Part shown: piece after piece, positions 9,675 through 22,800 of the stretch | Layout: the number at the start of each line of letters is the position of its first letter | How positions within the stretch are numbered: position 1 is the first letter of the stretch | Assembly: GCF_032362555.1 (NCBI RefSeq) | Contig: NC_083513.1 | Span: 1,364,001 to 1,428,000, forward strand | Direction: 5' to 3' | From: Amyelois transitella | Lineage: Eukaryota > Arthropoda > Insecta > Lepidoptera > Pyralidae | Length of the DNA: 64,000 nucleotides | Made by a program: the position numbers and the translations under genes | The notes under the pieces: generated by a model | Seen by the model: only the letters and a program-made list of their open reading frames with translations | What the model was told of the DNA's origin: nothing | The model's database searches: none

Positions 9675-11515
9675 CATCCACAGCCGCTTGTTTATAATAG
9701 ATACAAGTATGAAATGACCTTGATGGCACAAGACGACTGAAACTATGTAATTTTAAACTTTTTCTGGAAACAAAATTTTTTTCTTAAGAAACTTATTTTG
9801 TTATTTTTGGAACTAGTAATTCAATCGATTTTTTATTTTTTAATGTCAATTTAAAAGGTTAATACGTTTTACAATTAAGTAACGTTGGTAAAAAAGTGAT
9901 AGTACGTCGACTTAACAATTTTTTTAATAATCACTAATATTATATCCAGGTACACAATAAATTATATCCAGGTACTGTCACATTGTAAGTATTCACTCTC
10001 TTTAAAGTATTTATCACTAAGAATTTTCCGCGAAGGCGGTCCTCTGACCTCGATGCATTGTGGCAGAGGGTGCATCATACAAAAATGAGAGGACAGAAGT
10101 ATTTTCTGAAGTACATATTCTAAACTAAATATTTTTTTGAGGTTGTTGTGTGTAATGAAGGTTATTTCATTCGTTCGTATATATTCTAAAATCTTTTTGA
10201 AACATAATCCTACTATCATTATGTGAGAACTAAGTTTTGGTCGACGAATAATGTGTCTTGTTTTTCTTTGAACCGATTTTTCACTTTTAGAATTTTAATC
10301 GAACTGGAAAACAAACTACTTATAAATAAAAAATAACATAATGAAAACATGTCCTCGGAGGATGAAAACAATTCATTTCTATTTCTTTTAAATAAGGTCA
10401 ATTAGAAGAGACAGGTTTTTTTCTATTCGTGTAGAATTGTAGTTGATTTAATTATTGTAATACCTTATTGATGTATTTAGGAAGAGATGATCAATCAAAA
10501 AATCATAACTGCTGTTTCCTAAAAAAGCAGGCAGATATTGTCTTTTGTCAGATCATAAGGCTAAGATAAAATGATAACTGAAAAATCGACCCTTAGAATA
10601 AAGATACGTACAAATAATATGGCAATACTGTTAGAAATATAGCTTGCTTTAAACATTTATTACCAAAATATGTTTTATTTCTTCATTAGAATAAAAATTC
10701 TTTGAAAACTGCCCTTATTTTACTGATAGGATTAAAAGAAGGATTAATATAAATTTTGAATTTGACCTAAAAGTGTTGTATAGGTTTAGAGTTTTTATTA
10801 CCTCCTCATTGTATAAAATCGCTTGACGACTGTGTATAATTATATCCGCTCACTTAAAGTGTTAATTAGAATGTAGTTTTGTTGTGAAATTTGTTATACA
10901 TACAAAATCTGATTGTTTTTGAAGTACATTTTGTTTTTATTTTAGCTCGTCTATTTTCATGAATGTCTCTTCAATCAATGTTTTTTTAAAGTGATTTTTA
11001 GCTTATGCTAGTACATTATACGATGTGATATAAGAGGCGTTCATAGAGTTAGTTTTTTTTGCCCGGCAGATAAATTGACCTATGCGCAGTGCACATTTAC
11101 AGATGTCAATTGATATACTAGTATAAGTATCTCATCTTTGTTATCTTTAACTACTTAATGACAATATAACATAATCGTCAAATCGGAGTGCATATCCTAT
11201 AAAAAATATGGCAATTTGAAAATTTCGTAGTCTTTGTTCTTCTCATAAATTTTCATATGTGTAACAATATTTATGCCAAAAATCCTTATGCGAAATTGTT
11301 TGGTATTCAATTCAGGCCCGTCGGATTTTCCCGCAGTATTTGAATACTGGGAATTCTATTTTGTAGCACGATGTCTACCATCTTCATTCGCTGATAAATT
11401 TGCAATATTTGATATTCTATTGTGCAATATTTATCTTTTGTATTTTGCTGTGTGCTTTATGGTTGAGATGTGTATTCTATGACGTTCCAATAAAGTTGAA
11501 ATTGTCAATGTTACT
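9675..11515 (+). other. Probable 3' UTR of the BTBD17-like gene
   Basis: AT-rich sequence after the TGA at 9672-9674, with no coding signal on either strand. It contains no recognisable R1 or Helitron-like copy, unlike the introns around it, as expected for a transcribed UTR. It ends at an AATAAA followed by a T/GT-rich stretch. The UTR extent is inferred. Confidence 0.5.
11489..11494 (+). terminator. Poly(A) signal AATAAA
   Basis: Canonical hexamer about 1.8 kb after the stop of the BTBD17-like gene. It is followed within ~30 nt by GTCAATGTTACTTGTGC and a T run, a typical downstream element. It is the best-placed signal before the convergent zinc-finger gene. Confidence 0.5.
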
Positions 11516-11782
11516 TGTGCTTTTTTATTTGAGCTAATATACCTTTGGTACAATTATTTGCCGAGAAATACATATAAATCTGGACCTTGAAAATAAAATA
11601 ACAAAACATTGTTTACTTCTGTATATTGAAATAGTCAAAATAAGCTTAAAGCAAGTTACAAATAACTTTTTATATAAAATTTCTTATAAAAATCATCTTA
11701 AAATAGAATATGTCATGATTCTAACTTTAACTATTTTATTCACTTCATTAAAACTTGAGTCTACGAGACGCCATTCTTTAAT

Positions 11783-11788
11783 TTTATT
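11783..11788 (-). terminator. Candidate poly(A) signal of the zinc-finger gene
   Basis: AATAAA on the minus strand about 20 nt after the zinc-finger stop codon. Another minus-strand AATAAA lies ~50 nt further on, near 11735. Either would give a very short 3' UTR, leaving roughly 250-300 bp between the two convergent genes. Confidence 0.35.
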
Positions 11789-11808
11789 CAAAAATGTAGC
11801 TAATAAAA

Positions 11809-14147
11809 TTAATGTTTGTGAAGTTTCAACCAATCGCGTTTCGTGAGTTTCTCACCGTAATGCCTTTTAGCATGTCGCGTCACTTTACTTTTCTCATTAA
11901 ACCTTCTCTGGCAAATATCACATTTATATGGTTTCTCACCGGTATGAATTCTCGCGTGTCGTCTCAAATCGTTCAGCTGTTTAAAGGCGCGTTCACAAAC
12001 GTCGCATTTATAAGGTTTCTCCCCAGTGTGTGTGCGTAGATGATTTTTTAAAACTCCGCTATCTTTGAATCGACTTGAGCAAAATGTGCAGGCGTACGGT
12101 TTCTCACCTGTGTGAGTCCTCATGTGGCGGCCGAAGCTTGCTTTGGAGCATAAACGTTTGTGGCAGATATAGCATTCGGTTGCGAGTTTCTCGCGACCTC
12201 CATAATGTACAAACATGTGCGTTTCCAAGTGGCATTTTCGGCTGAAACGACGCTGACATTCGTTACACTCGAAGTACCTTTTATTGATATCAATTTTCTT
12301 TACTTCTTTTGTTGATGGGAAAGAGATGGAATCTGGAACATATATATCACATACATAATACATCAGCATTAAAATACATGTAAAATGCTAAATTAGCCTC
12401 TACAATAATTGTTACTAATAGTACACAGTTGTTATTTATAATTAACTTAAAGCATCATAACAGGCTAGGATTTCTTTGCTTATTAACTTTGATGACAGAA
12501 AATTAATAGTTTTTTTCAGTTGGGCCAATTATGTGTAGGCTGGATTTATATCAATCACAATTGCATAATACATTAAATTTACCTATCTCTCAATATAGCA
12601 TCATAGGTTTAAATTAAGATTTATATGTTTGTAGCCCAAGGCATTGTAAGTATTTATATGTTTCTCACCAACAGTATCAGAATGTTCCTGAACACTGAGT
12701 TTTCTTGTTTTTTGTCCCAACTTTCTGTCAATGAGCAATAACTCTTCAGTTTCATTATCTGGTAAATTTTCTGAAAATTAAAATAACTACCTATTTTAAT
12801 TTGAGTTCAGTCGATGACATTTATAAAAATTTTAAGTTGATTGATTTGAGAAACTGATTATTACCATGCCAGTTGTGGTCGTCTACTGTCTTCATATTAA
12901 CTTTATAACTCAAACATTCATGTTCTATTTGGATGCTTCTCATTACCTCATCATTTTGTAAATCCAACTTGCATTCGTCAGGTTTGTTTTCTGGCTCAGA
13001 TGTAATGTCTAGAAATTTACGTAAACTACATTTATAGAGAAAACAAGGTCTTTTAGATGGACTGATGATAAGAGTCCTTGGATGAGGCTTTTGCCAGTTT
13101 GTGGTAAATAGACAAAAATATATCCATAACTAAGATAATAGGGGCTATTTATTGGTTTGTTTTTATTGGATGTTATATATATATATAATGATGACCATAA
13201 TACAAAACATAAGAGCCAAGAGTCTCAGAAAAAAGACTGAAAGGCCACATTTATCTTACCATCAAATTTTTCAAACTCTATTTCCTGCTTTACAATGTCT
13301 TCTAACTCCTCAGGCTCACACTTAACCATATTTTCCAGGTTATCAAATTCGGTCTTCACCATAATAGGTGTATTGTATGAGGAGGTATCTACATAGTCAA
13401 TTGGAGTAATGCTCAACAGGTCACAGAGGCCTTTAGTCTTGCGTTTGACTAGCGTGAGTAGTTTCTTTGAACTTTTAGAAGCCTGGAAATATAACCACAG
13501 AAAACTAAATTTATGTGTGTACAAATCAGTTGTGATTTTACAGATTTATGATTGGAATAAGAATAAAGTGGAAAGACATTAAGTTTTATAGTAAATGATC
13601 AGGGTAAGTGAAGGAAAATAATCTTTTTTTGGCAAGGCAAGGGGGATGAGGAACCAAGAAAAAAGCCTCTGTCATTGTGAATTAATGATTTTTAATTTTC
13701 CAATTATCAATTCAATTACAAGACAATTGGGTGATTGAAACTTAATAAAAGTTTGTTAAAATACTTACATTTGGATGTCTCTCCAATATTCGAGCCAGCA
13801 TATTATCGGCTTTTGCAGATGTCAGCATTAATTTGTGACACTTTTTTAGCAGAGCACAGCACATATTGCAAACAAGTACTGGTCTCAAATCAAGAGTGTT
13901 TAACTACAAGCATATAACATAATATCTTAATATATTACACATAAAAAGAACGTGTTATTCTTTTAAAGCATGAAATATTCTTAGTAATTAATAAATATAA
14001 TGAAAAATAAGTAGGTAACTTCCGAACTTTGCTTACTGGAGTGTTAGTGATTTTTTCATAAACATCCTGCAAAGGGGTGTCGGCTATGGTTAACATAGGC
14101 AAGTCCGTAACCAGACATACTCTACACAAAACTGTATTTCGAGGCAT
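11809..14147 (-). CDS. ZAD-type C2H2 zinc-finger protein
   Basis: Complete six-exon gene on the minus strand: 14147-14037, 13903-13769, 13482-13260, 13008-12865, 12770-12669 and 12332-11809. Phases agree at every junction, giving 412 aa. The N-terminus is a ZAD (zinc-finger associated) domain: CRVC at residues 8-11, and the second pair in VLVCNMCCALLKKCHKLM in exon 2. The middle (exons 3-5) is acidic and low in structure (VKCEPEELEDIVKQEIEF). The last exon holds five C2H2 fingers, with TGEKPY linkers between the later ones (THTGEKPYACTFC, THTGEKPYKCDVC, IHTGEKPYKCDIC). ZAD proteins are the large insect family of DNA-binding regulators that dimerise through ZAD; the target is unknown. The start ATG immediately precedes the ZAD cysteines, as is usual. 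Confidence 0.9.
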
Positions 14148-16841
14148 TTAGAAATACGTGAGAAAACAAAGTTTTAATTTTTACGACAAAACAAAATGAT
14201 TCATGTTTATAAAGTTTTGATTTGAGTGACTGTGAGATCAGACAAGTGACAGATAAACTTTAGCTAGCACTGTTGCCAACTATTACTGATGTATAGGCGC
14301 TAACATTAACTTAAAACGCGCCAAAATGCCAAAGCAAGCGCTAAAGATTTTTTACATATTGACATACTATACGTTATTTTAAATTAACCCCATTTATATT
14401 AATTAAAAAAACGGGAGCCTACTGAAAAATTGGACTCTAGGCGGGGATAAACTTCAAATTCTGGCCAAATGTCATAACCAAAAACCCCTATATTTAGCGT
14501 TGAAAGCGCCAAATGGGTAGAACTGTTTAGGAGGGCTAGCAAAGGGGTAATGACTTTCATTTACTTTTTCTTCGTTGATACGCTAAAAAAGTAGGTACAT
14601 ACCGATAAAATAACTGGTCTGATATCTATTTGAAAATGGATGTGATATATCTATTTGAAATAGATATGTAGTAAAAGAAACAAAATACATATATTTTGAA
14701 TTGGTTTATTGGACCATATATGATATATATCTGGTTTACACAATATACAATTTCTAGCATTATTTATCAATGAATTGACAGTATACGATTCCTTGTAAGC
14801 TCAATCGAAAGCAAGCACATGAGCTTCTAAAAATTTCAATGAGAAGTAATACATTGAGCAAGTTATATTAAGTACTCAGCTTATTCTAATCATGACTTAA
14901 CTAATACAGACTGTAATTTTTTTCAGATACAATTTCAAAAAACATGTTAATGTTTCTTAAATACAATTTTAAAAGCTATAAGTTAAGCCATATAAAAATG
15001 TCTTTATTTTCGTTCAAAAAATTGTGTAAGCAACACGTATTCGATAAGCATGAAATCAATTATAATTATGTAAAAATGTATAACTAAGTACTAAAGATTA
15101 GATCACGACTTAGTGGGGTAACTAAGATTACAATATTTTTATCCCAGCACTAACTTTATTTAATCGTCAAATTCTTTGCAAGATAATATTGCCTGAAGCG
15201 ACAAGACCCGACTATGGTTCTTTATACTATCATCAAAACCATGATATTTACCAATAGTTTGACAATATTTATACCCATAAGACTTGGACTTGGTTTTGTT
15301 GGAGTGGCCCCTTTTGTATGCTAGTCAGTAGAATTTAAAAATCGCGATAACGTCATTATGCCATTCAGCCATCAAGTGTTTTAGTCCTTTCTTCCCCGTA
15401 AGGATTATAACGTAATTATTTGTATGTATCAGCAGGTGACAATCAAAGAATGGAACAAAAGATAAGATCTTATGCTCAGGAAATCCCAGGAAAAATATAT
15501 ACTTTTGACTACATAAAACATAAAAGATCCTGAGAGCCATTTAAATTTACTTTTACATAGAATTTTTGATATTATTGTCTTGTTTGCCGTTTGGAGAGAA
15601 GCCCGGAGTCCGAGAACAGGCACATGGCGCCAGTGCAGGATTATCGAACAAGAATTTAACGACTGTAAGTGTATATACGTAGGTATCTTACTCTAAATAT
15701 ACGAAACTAAGTTTCAAGGATACTTTAACTTGGAAGAATTTCCCTTAAACATAAGCATTAGTGAAATTTATTCTTGTAGTGATTCACTTTTTTACATATA
15801 ATTTCATAGACTGTTTGCTCTGCCTACCCCGCAAGGTATATGACGTGATTATTTATATGCATATTTCATAGAATCTCTTCAATTCAGGTATATGGATGGA
15901 ATTAGTTCGTATCGGTAGCAAATCGTTATTACATTTTCAGCGTTTAGTAAAAGCAATTTTTTTAATGTTTTTTGGTACTAACAGTCTTTTTTTCCTTACA
16001 CATATAAAACTGGTTTCCAAAACGTGTTTTTATTGTCCAATCACAATTTATAGATCAATTATTTTGGTCGAATTGACGTCGGGACGATTTATTTACTTCT
16101 TGTCCTATCACAGTAATTTTATAAGACTGTTTGTGGGTCATAACAAGAATCTTTCTTTCTAAAGATTTAATTCTGTTCTTAAAAATGTAAACTTAACAAG
16201 ACAACAAAATAACGAAGACAATGTAAGAACCTCCATTTGTGACATTGGAAATGATAATGAAAATCAAATAATTTTTAAAAGTAACTAACCTGAATCAATA
16301 ATATTATTAATTTTGACATTTTCCGCTTCAGCCAATATAACACCCCTACTAGCTAGTGTACTTACGTTAAAATTATTTTGGCAAATGTGTAGACATCAAA
16401 TTTTTATAAAGATTACAATTTGCTACCAGAGGACTCACGCTTAGCCGGTAAAAATACACCGAAATGACAATAGAAAAATTCGAATCACTTAAAAAATTCG
16501 TTGCAAATAAAACTTAATACCAACTTAAGCTCAAAGTATACAATTTAAGACTAAATTTTATACATAACCATTCATAAGACTGAAGTTTTACTTAAATATC
16601 CTTAAAGGATTTGTATCTATGTTAAAACACATTAAAAAAGAATGAGAATAAGACCTTTTATATAAACATTGGAAAATATAGATACACCAATCTTTAAAAT
16701 AGTTGCACAGTCATATATTTAGCATGGACTTAAATCCACATGGAACTGAAAGTAGATACTGATGACATAATATTATATACTTTTTTCGACACATAGAATA
16801 ATACAAATAATTTGATCGACGGTAATTTTTTACGAACACGG
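14148..16841. other. Intergenic, AT-rich, no gene seen
   Basis: Separates the zinc-finger start (14147) from the SDR stop (16842), both on the minus strand. It should include the zinc-finger promoter and the SDR 3' UTR. I see only scattered short repeat fragments (for example the R1 tail-like GCCTACCCCGCAAGG near 15820) and no convincing exon. Confidence 0.5.
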
Positions 16842-19800
16842 TCATAGGAGCAACTCCTTCGGGAAGAGGTTCATTGACGCATAATCTTCTAGTACCTAGA
16901 ATAAAGAATAAAAAAATAGTGTGAAGGAGGCATTATTATGAAAAATTAGCTTCAGAAATGTAACACAAATTTGAATCTGTCATTAAGAAAACATCTTTGT
17001 TTTTTTTTTTTTTATATTATTATATTATATTGTCGAACTTCCGAAACTTGGGTTTCTTCTTTTAGACGATGAACTAGCAACCTGTCACTATTTGAATCTC
17101 AATTCCATCATTAAGCCATACAGCTAAAGTTTTGAACAGTTTTTTAAAACTATTGGCTTTGTTTGCCCTGTAAGGATAAAAGTCTTAATTTTATGAGCTT
17201 GTCCTTGTCCAGCTGTATTGTTGTAGTTGGTATTTAGAGTTACATTTTAATTAATATCAAAGCACATAAAATGATGTAGAAATTGTGGCAAAAAGTCTGA
17301 CTATATTACTCCATAATGCAAACTGTCAAGTATGTCAGTTATATTAAGACAACTACGTACCTCTAGCAAATTTTCCACGGTAGGTTTACCCACGTCCATG
17401 GTCATGACCTCCCTGACCTTCCCCCCGTCCAGGGAGACGTGTTTGTTGAGCAGCATCTCGTGCCCAGCGCTGGGCTCCAACGGGGAGTGTTCCAATTGAT
17501 ATTTCCTGCAGATGTCCGCCCAAGCGGTTAAGTGTTTGTCATTGGCTTCCTCTGCTACGCCTGATATGTCCGTCTGAAAAATAATTTAGATATATATTTT
17601 GATATTGCTTCTATTTAATTATGTATAACTATAATAAAACAACATCTCATGCTGTGATAGTTCAACAACTACCTTAGTCGCCTTTTACGATATCCATGGG
17701 AAAGAGATGGAGCGGTCCCATTCAAAGGTGCCGGGAACCACACGGCAAATTTCCCTCTCAACTCATGCATGTTTTAAAAATCAATCAAGGTAACCCTAAA
17801 TTTGTACGCCATTTTGGAAAAATACAGAGTGAAAAACATATTACAATGTACTATCATCACACCTGTATTTACAAAAAGAAATACAACTAAACTTACCTTA
17901 GCCAGCGTAGAGATGGCTGTACCATAATAATCATGGTTTATCTTGAAGATCTGGCTTACAAGCTCCGCAAGGCTACCCTAAAAAAAAAACAATAAAAGAA
18001 TGTTAAGAAATAAATGAAGCTTTATATTTTCAGTGACAAATTAATTTATGCATTTGGTGGTGTGAACAGCTCCTTTTAGTAGTAATAGAAATTTGTGACG
18101 TCAGCATCGTCCACCACATTGTGTATCTGGTGGTCGTACCGCGCCGTGAGAGCAGCCTCACTCACACTCGCATACACACAAGTTTCACACGGCGCCGTGT
18201 ATATCTCGAGTTTCCCGTTTCTATAGCCTCATGTCCATATATCATCAAAATATACAAACCTGTGTGCTATCGGCATCGTTCACCATATTATATATATCTC
18301 GTTTAGCGTCACCAAGCAGTGAGAGGAGCTACACACAACTACCACGGCGCCGTGTATACCTTGAGATCGTAACATCAACATATACAAACCTGTGTGCTAT
18401 CAACGTCGTCCACCACATTATATATCTCTCGTTTAGCGTCACCACGCAGTGAGAGCAGGCACACACAACTCCCACGGCGCCGTGTATACCTTGAGATCAA
18501 CATATACAGACCTGTGTGCTGTCAGCGTCGTCCACCACATTGTATATCTGGTGGTTGGCGTCCCCGCGCCGTGAGAGCAGCCACACACAACTACCACGGC
18601 GCCTTGTATACCTTTAGATCAACATACGCAGACCTGTGTGCTATTAGCGTCGTCCACCACATTGTATATCTGGTGGTTGGCGTCCCCGCGCCGTGACAGC
18701 AGCCACACACAACTACCACGGCGCCGTGTATACCTTTAGATCAACATATACAGACCTGTGTGCTGTCAGCGTCGTCCACCACATTGTATATCTGGTGGTT
18801 GGCGTCCCCGCGCCGTGACAGCAGCCACACACAACTACCACGGCGCCGTGTATACCTTTAGATCAACATATACAGACCTGTGTGCTGTTAGCGTCGTCCA
18901 CCACATTGTATATCTGGTGGTTGGCGTCCCCGCGCCGTGACAGCAGCCACACACAACTACCACGGCGCCGTGTATACCTTTAGATCAACATATACAGACC
19001 TGTGTGCTGTCAGCGTCGTCCACCACATTGTATATCTGGTGGTTGGCGTCCCCGCGCCGTGACAGCAGCCACACACAACTACCACGGCGCCGTGTATACC
19101 TTTAGATCAACATATACAGACCTGTGTGCTGTCAGCGTCGTCCACCACATTGTATATCTGGTGGTTGGCGTCCCCGCGCCGTGACAGCAGCCACACGGCG
19201 CGACACACGTCCCTGACGTGCGCCGTGTTCATCTTGAGATCAGCAGTCCACAGTAACTTCATAGTTTCGCCGAGATGCTTATATATACCGCCGTAAAGGA
19301 GGCGGGGGGCTGTTAACAAAAGAGTTGAATCAGCTTGCAATAGTGCCGTGTGGTTCTCAGCATTTTGGTGTGGGACAACTCTATTTCTTTCCAATGGAAT
19401 TTTTTAAAGGTAAGGAGTCGCGGGCTGTTAACAAAAGAGTTATTTATCAGCTTTCAATAGTGCCGTGTGGTTCTCAGCATTTTAGCGTGGGACAACTCTA
19501 TCTCTTTCCAATGGAATTTTTTAAAGGTAAGGAGTCGCGGGCTGTTAACAAAGAGTTATTTATCAGCTTCAATAGTGCCGTGTGGTTCTCAGCATTTTGG
19601 CATGGGACAACTCTATCTCTTTCCAATGGATTTTTTTAAAGGCGACCAAGGAATCAGTCATATGTTAAACATAGTTTGAATGAATAAAAAGATAATAGAA
19701 AAAACCTAGCATGCACGAACTGTTTCTTTTGCCGTGGATATTGTAAAAACATATCATATCAAGGGTAACCTTGGGATTCATTTCTTAAGCGATAGGTTAA

Positions 19801-22800
19801 TGACCTGTCACCACAATAGAATCTCAACTGCTTCATATATATATAATCACGACTATATCCCTTGCGGTGTAGACAGAGCCAACAGTCTTGAAAAAAATCA
19901 ATAGGGCACGTTCAGCTGTTTGGCTTAATGGTAAAATTGAGATTCAAGTTGTGACAGGTTGCTAGCCCATCGCTTAAAAGAAGAATCCCAAGTTTATAAG
20001 CCTATCCCTTAGTCGCCTTTTACGACATCCATGGGAACGAGATGGAGTGGTCCTATTCGTTTTTTTTATTGGTGCCGGGAACCACACGGCACTATAATAT
20101 TAGTATAGATATAAATAAAGCCTCATTTCAGAATTCTGTGAATATATTGACAAATATCGGCCAAGGTCAGATAACGCTGCATCATATCCTAAAATAATGC
20201 ACACTCGACGCGCTGATAAGAATTATTTCCTACATGAGATAATGTCACTTGCATAGGTACTGATATCAACTTAGTTGTTCACTTTGTTAAACCTATTTGA
20301 TCTATTCCTCAAACTTTGCTATTATATACTTTTATGAAACTCACACTGAAATCGATTTAGCCATACTCGAGAAATTCGCGAGTAAACTTCATTCATACAT
20401 ATAATCATGTCTATATTCTTGCGGGATAGACAGACAGGGCCAACAGTTTTGGAAAGACTGATAGGCCAAGTTCAGCTGTTTGGCGTTATAGAATTGAAAT
20501 TCATATAGTGACAGTCACCTAAAATAAAAATTACAAGTTTATAAGCATATCCCTTAGTCGCCTTTTACGACATCTTTACTTATTTGTTGGAAGTAAGTAA
20601 CTTTGTAACGGTTACTCACTGAGACTCCTCCGGTCCCCGACTCCGTACACTATGGCGGGCCTAATTATAGTGTAGTTCAGTTCCGGTTCCAATTTCTTCA
20701 GTTCTTGTTCCACTTTGGCCTTCATGGTGGCTTCTATCGTCCAGGGGTTGACAGGATCACTTTCTCTGTGTGGCTGAAATGAAAATATTTTTAGTCTTAC
20801 AACTCTTATTACTAGGAAAATTCTTATTATTTTTAAAATAGAGAACTCAACAAACTGATGCACTTATATGTCAATTATTATTTTGGGTATTCTTCGGAAT
20901 TTATCACGTCTATATTCTTTGCGGGGTAGACAGAGCCAACAGTCTTAAAAAAGACTGGAAGGCCATTCAGCTGTATAGATTAATGATAATATGTAATTAA
21001 AAAAAAAGATGTATTGAGGAGAAAACTAATAACATATTCCTTAGCTGGTTGCTATCCGCCTTTGACCACGATCCAGAAAAGTGACAAGTCCGGTAAATAC
21101 CCAGTTCAGCTTCTTTCTGACCAGAGAAACCGTAATGGGAACCTAGCTTGGAGCATGTGTTGGTCTTGGGGCATCTTTGCTTGTCTCCAGTCGCACCCTT
21201 CGCCGCTATGCTTATTACTAGGTACACTAGCTGTGCCCGCAACTTCGTCCGCGTGGAATAGTTATTTTGGGCATCATTGAAGCCTTCAAGGATGAATATT
21301 CTTCCCCGATTTTTTCACATTTTCGTTTATTTCTTTGCTCCTTATAGTTTCAGCGTGATGTTATATAGCCTAAAGCCTTCCTCAACAAATGGTCTATTCA
21401 ACGCAAAAATAATTTTTCAAATCGAACCAGTAGTTCTTGAGATTAGCGCGTTCAAACAAACAAACAAATTCTTCAGCTTTATAATATTAGTATAGAAGAT
21501 TTGGTACTTTTTCCTACTTTGTCAATTCTGGAGCGTCTTCAGTTTTGATGCCAATCGCACGCGTACCTTATAGCTTTCACGACGTCAAACCATGATTGGT
21601 ATAAAAGATTATTAACTATGTCAAAATTCAAAAACAAACATCACTTAATAACTGTCATGTCTTTTGGTTTCACAACATTGGTTGACGTCGTATAAATTAC
21701 TTTAAAGAAAGTTTACTATAGAATAGATTTATTTTCAAAATTGGATACAAGGTATCACTTATTGACGTCACATAACTTAAATCTAATTATAACTACTACC
21801 GCTTCCAAAGCGCATGTGTAGAAGAAGCGGCGGAACAAACTACACTGCAGCATTTTCATCGGACGTCAATTTACAAATATAGATCTCTTAAATCCAAAAC
21901 GTGGACGAATTCCCATTGTCTACATTAAAAAACATAATGAATGTAGAACTTATTATGTCAATAACTGCCTTACAAACTCACCTTTTCCTTACTGTTCATA
22001 TATCCGCTTGAGATCTCAACCAATCTGGGCACCTTCAACTTGGCACACTGCTTCGCCACGTTGAAGCTCAGGGTATATATACCCTCAGAGTACACGGCTT
22101 CTGTCTGTCCCACCCGGGTTTCTCCTGCGCAATTGACGACCAGACCCCAAGGCTCGTCAGACCCTGGATCGAGTGCGCTGGCGCATGACGCTGGAAAAAT
22201 ATATTTTAGGCTAATAAACTGACAATAAGTTTATCAATATTTATTAGGGTTGGGCAGCCAATTACTTACATACATACATATGGTCACGTCTATATCCCTT
22301 GCGGGGTAGACAGAGCCAATAGACTTGAAAAGACTGAATGGCCACGTTCAGCTATTTGGCTTAATGATATAATTGAGATTCAAATAGTGACAGGTTACTA
22401 GCCCATCGCCTAAAAAATAATCCAAAGATGTTTGTAAGCCTATCCCTTAGTCGCCTTTTACGACATCCATGGGAAAGAGATGGAGTGGTAGGTACTATTC
22501 TTTTTTGTATTGGTGCCGGGAACCACACGGCACCGGCAGCCAATTAGAGTTAAAAAAATAGGTTAAGGTATAGCGGGTTGACTGGAGACCTAAATATAAA
22601 AGCCCCGTATTTCAGTATTTCAGGACATTCGCTCAAGACTTGCAGTTGAAATATAATATATCAACGACGACGAACGAAAATAAATATTTCCAATGAGTCT
22701 AAAAGATAATTGCTGAAGCGCTAACATGGAATTTCATAGATTTTAAAAGCATAATTCGGTAATAATTAACGTTATTAATACCAAATTACGTGTTGTATTT

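Noticed and set aside
18092-19121. Regular ~122-bp repeats suggesting a CRISPR-like array
   Set aside because: The whole unit repeats without unique spacers, the genome is eukaryotic, and the unit is traceable to the adjoining exon.
18394-19184. Several plus-strand open frames with repeated protein sequence (CQRRPPHCISGGWRPRAV), looking like a repeat protein
   Set aside because: They are antisense readings of the exon-derived 122-bp array. The minus strand has the real SDR coding sequence with correct splice sites.
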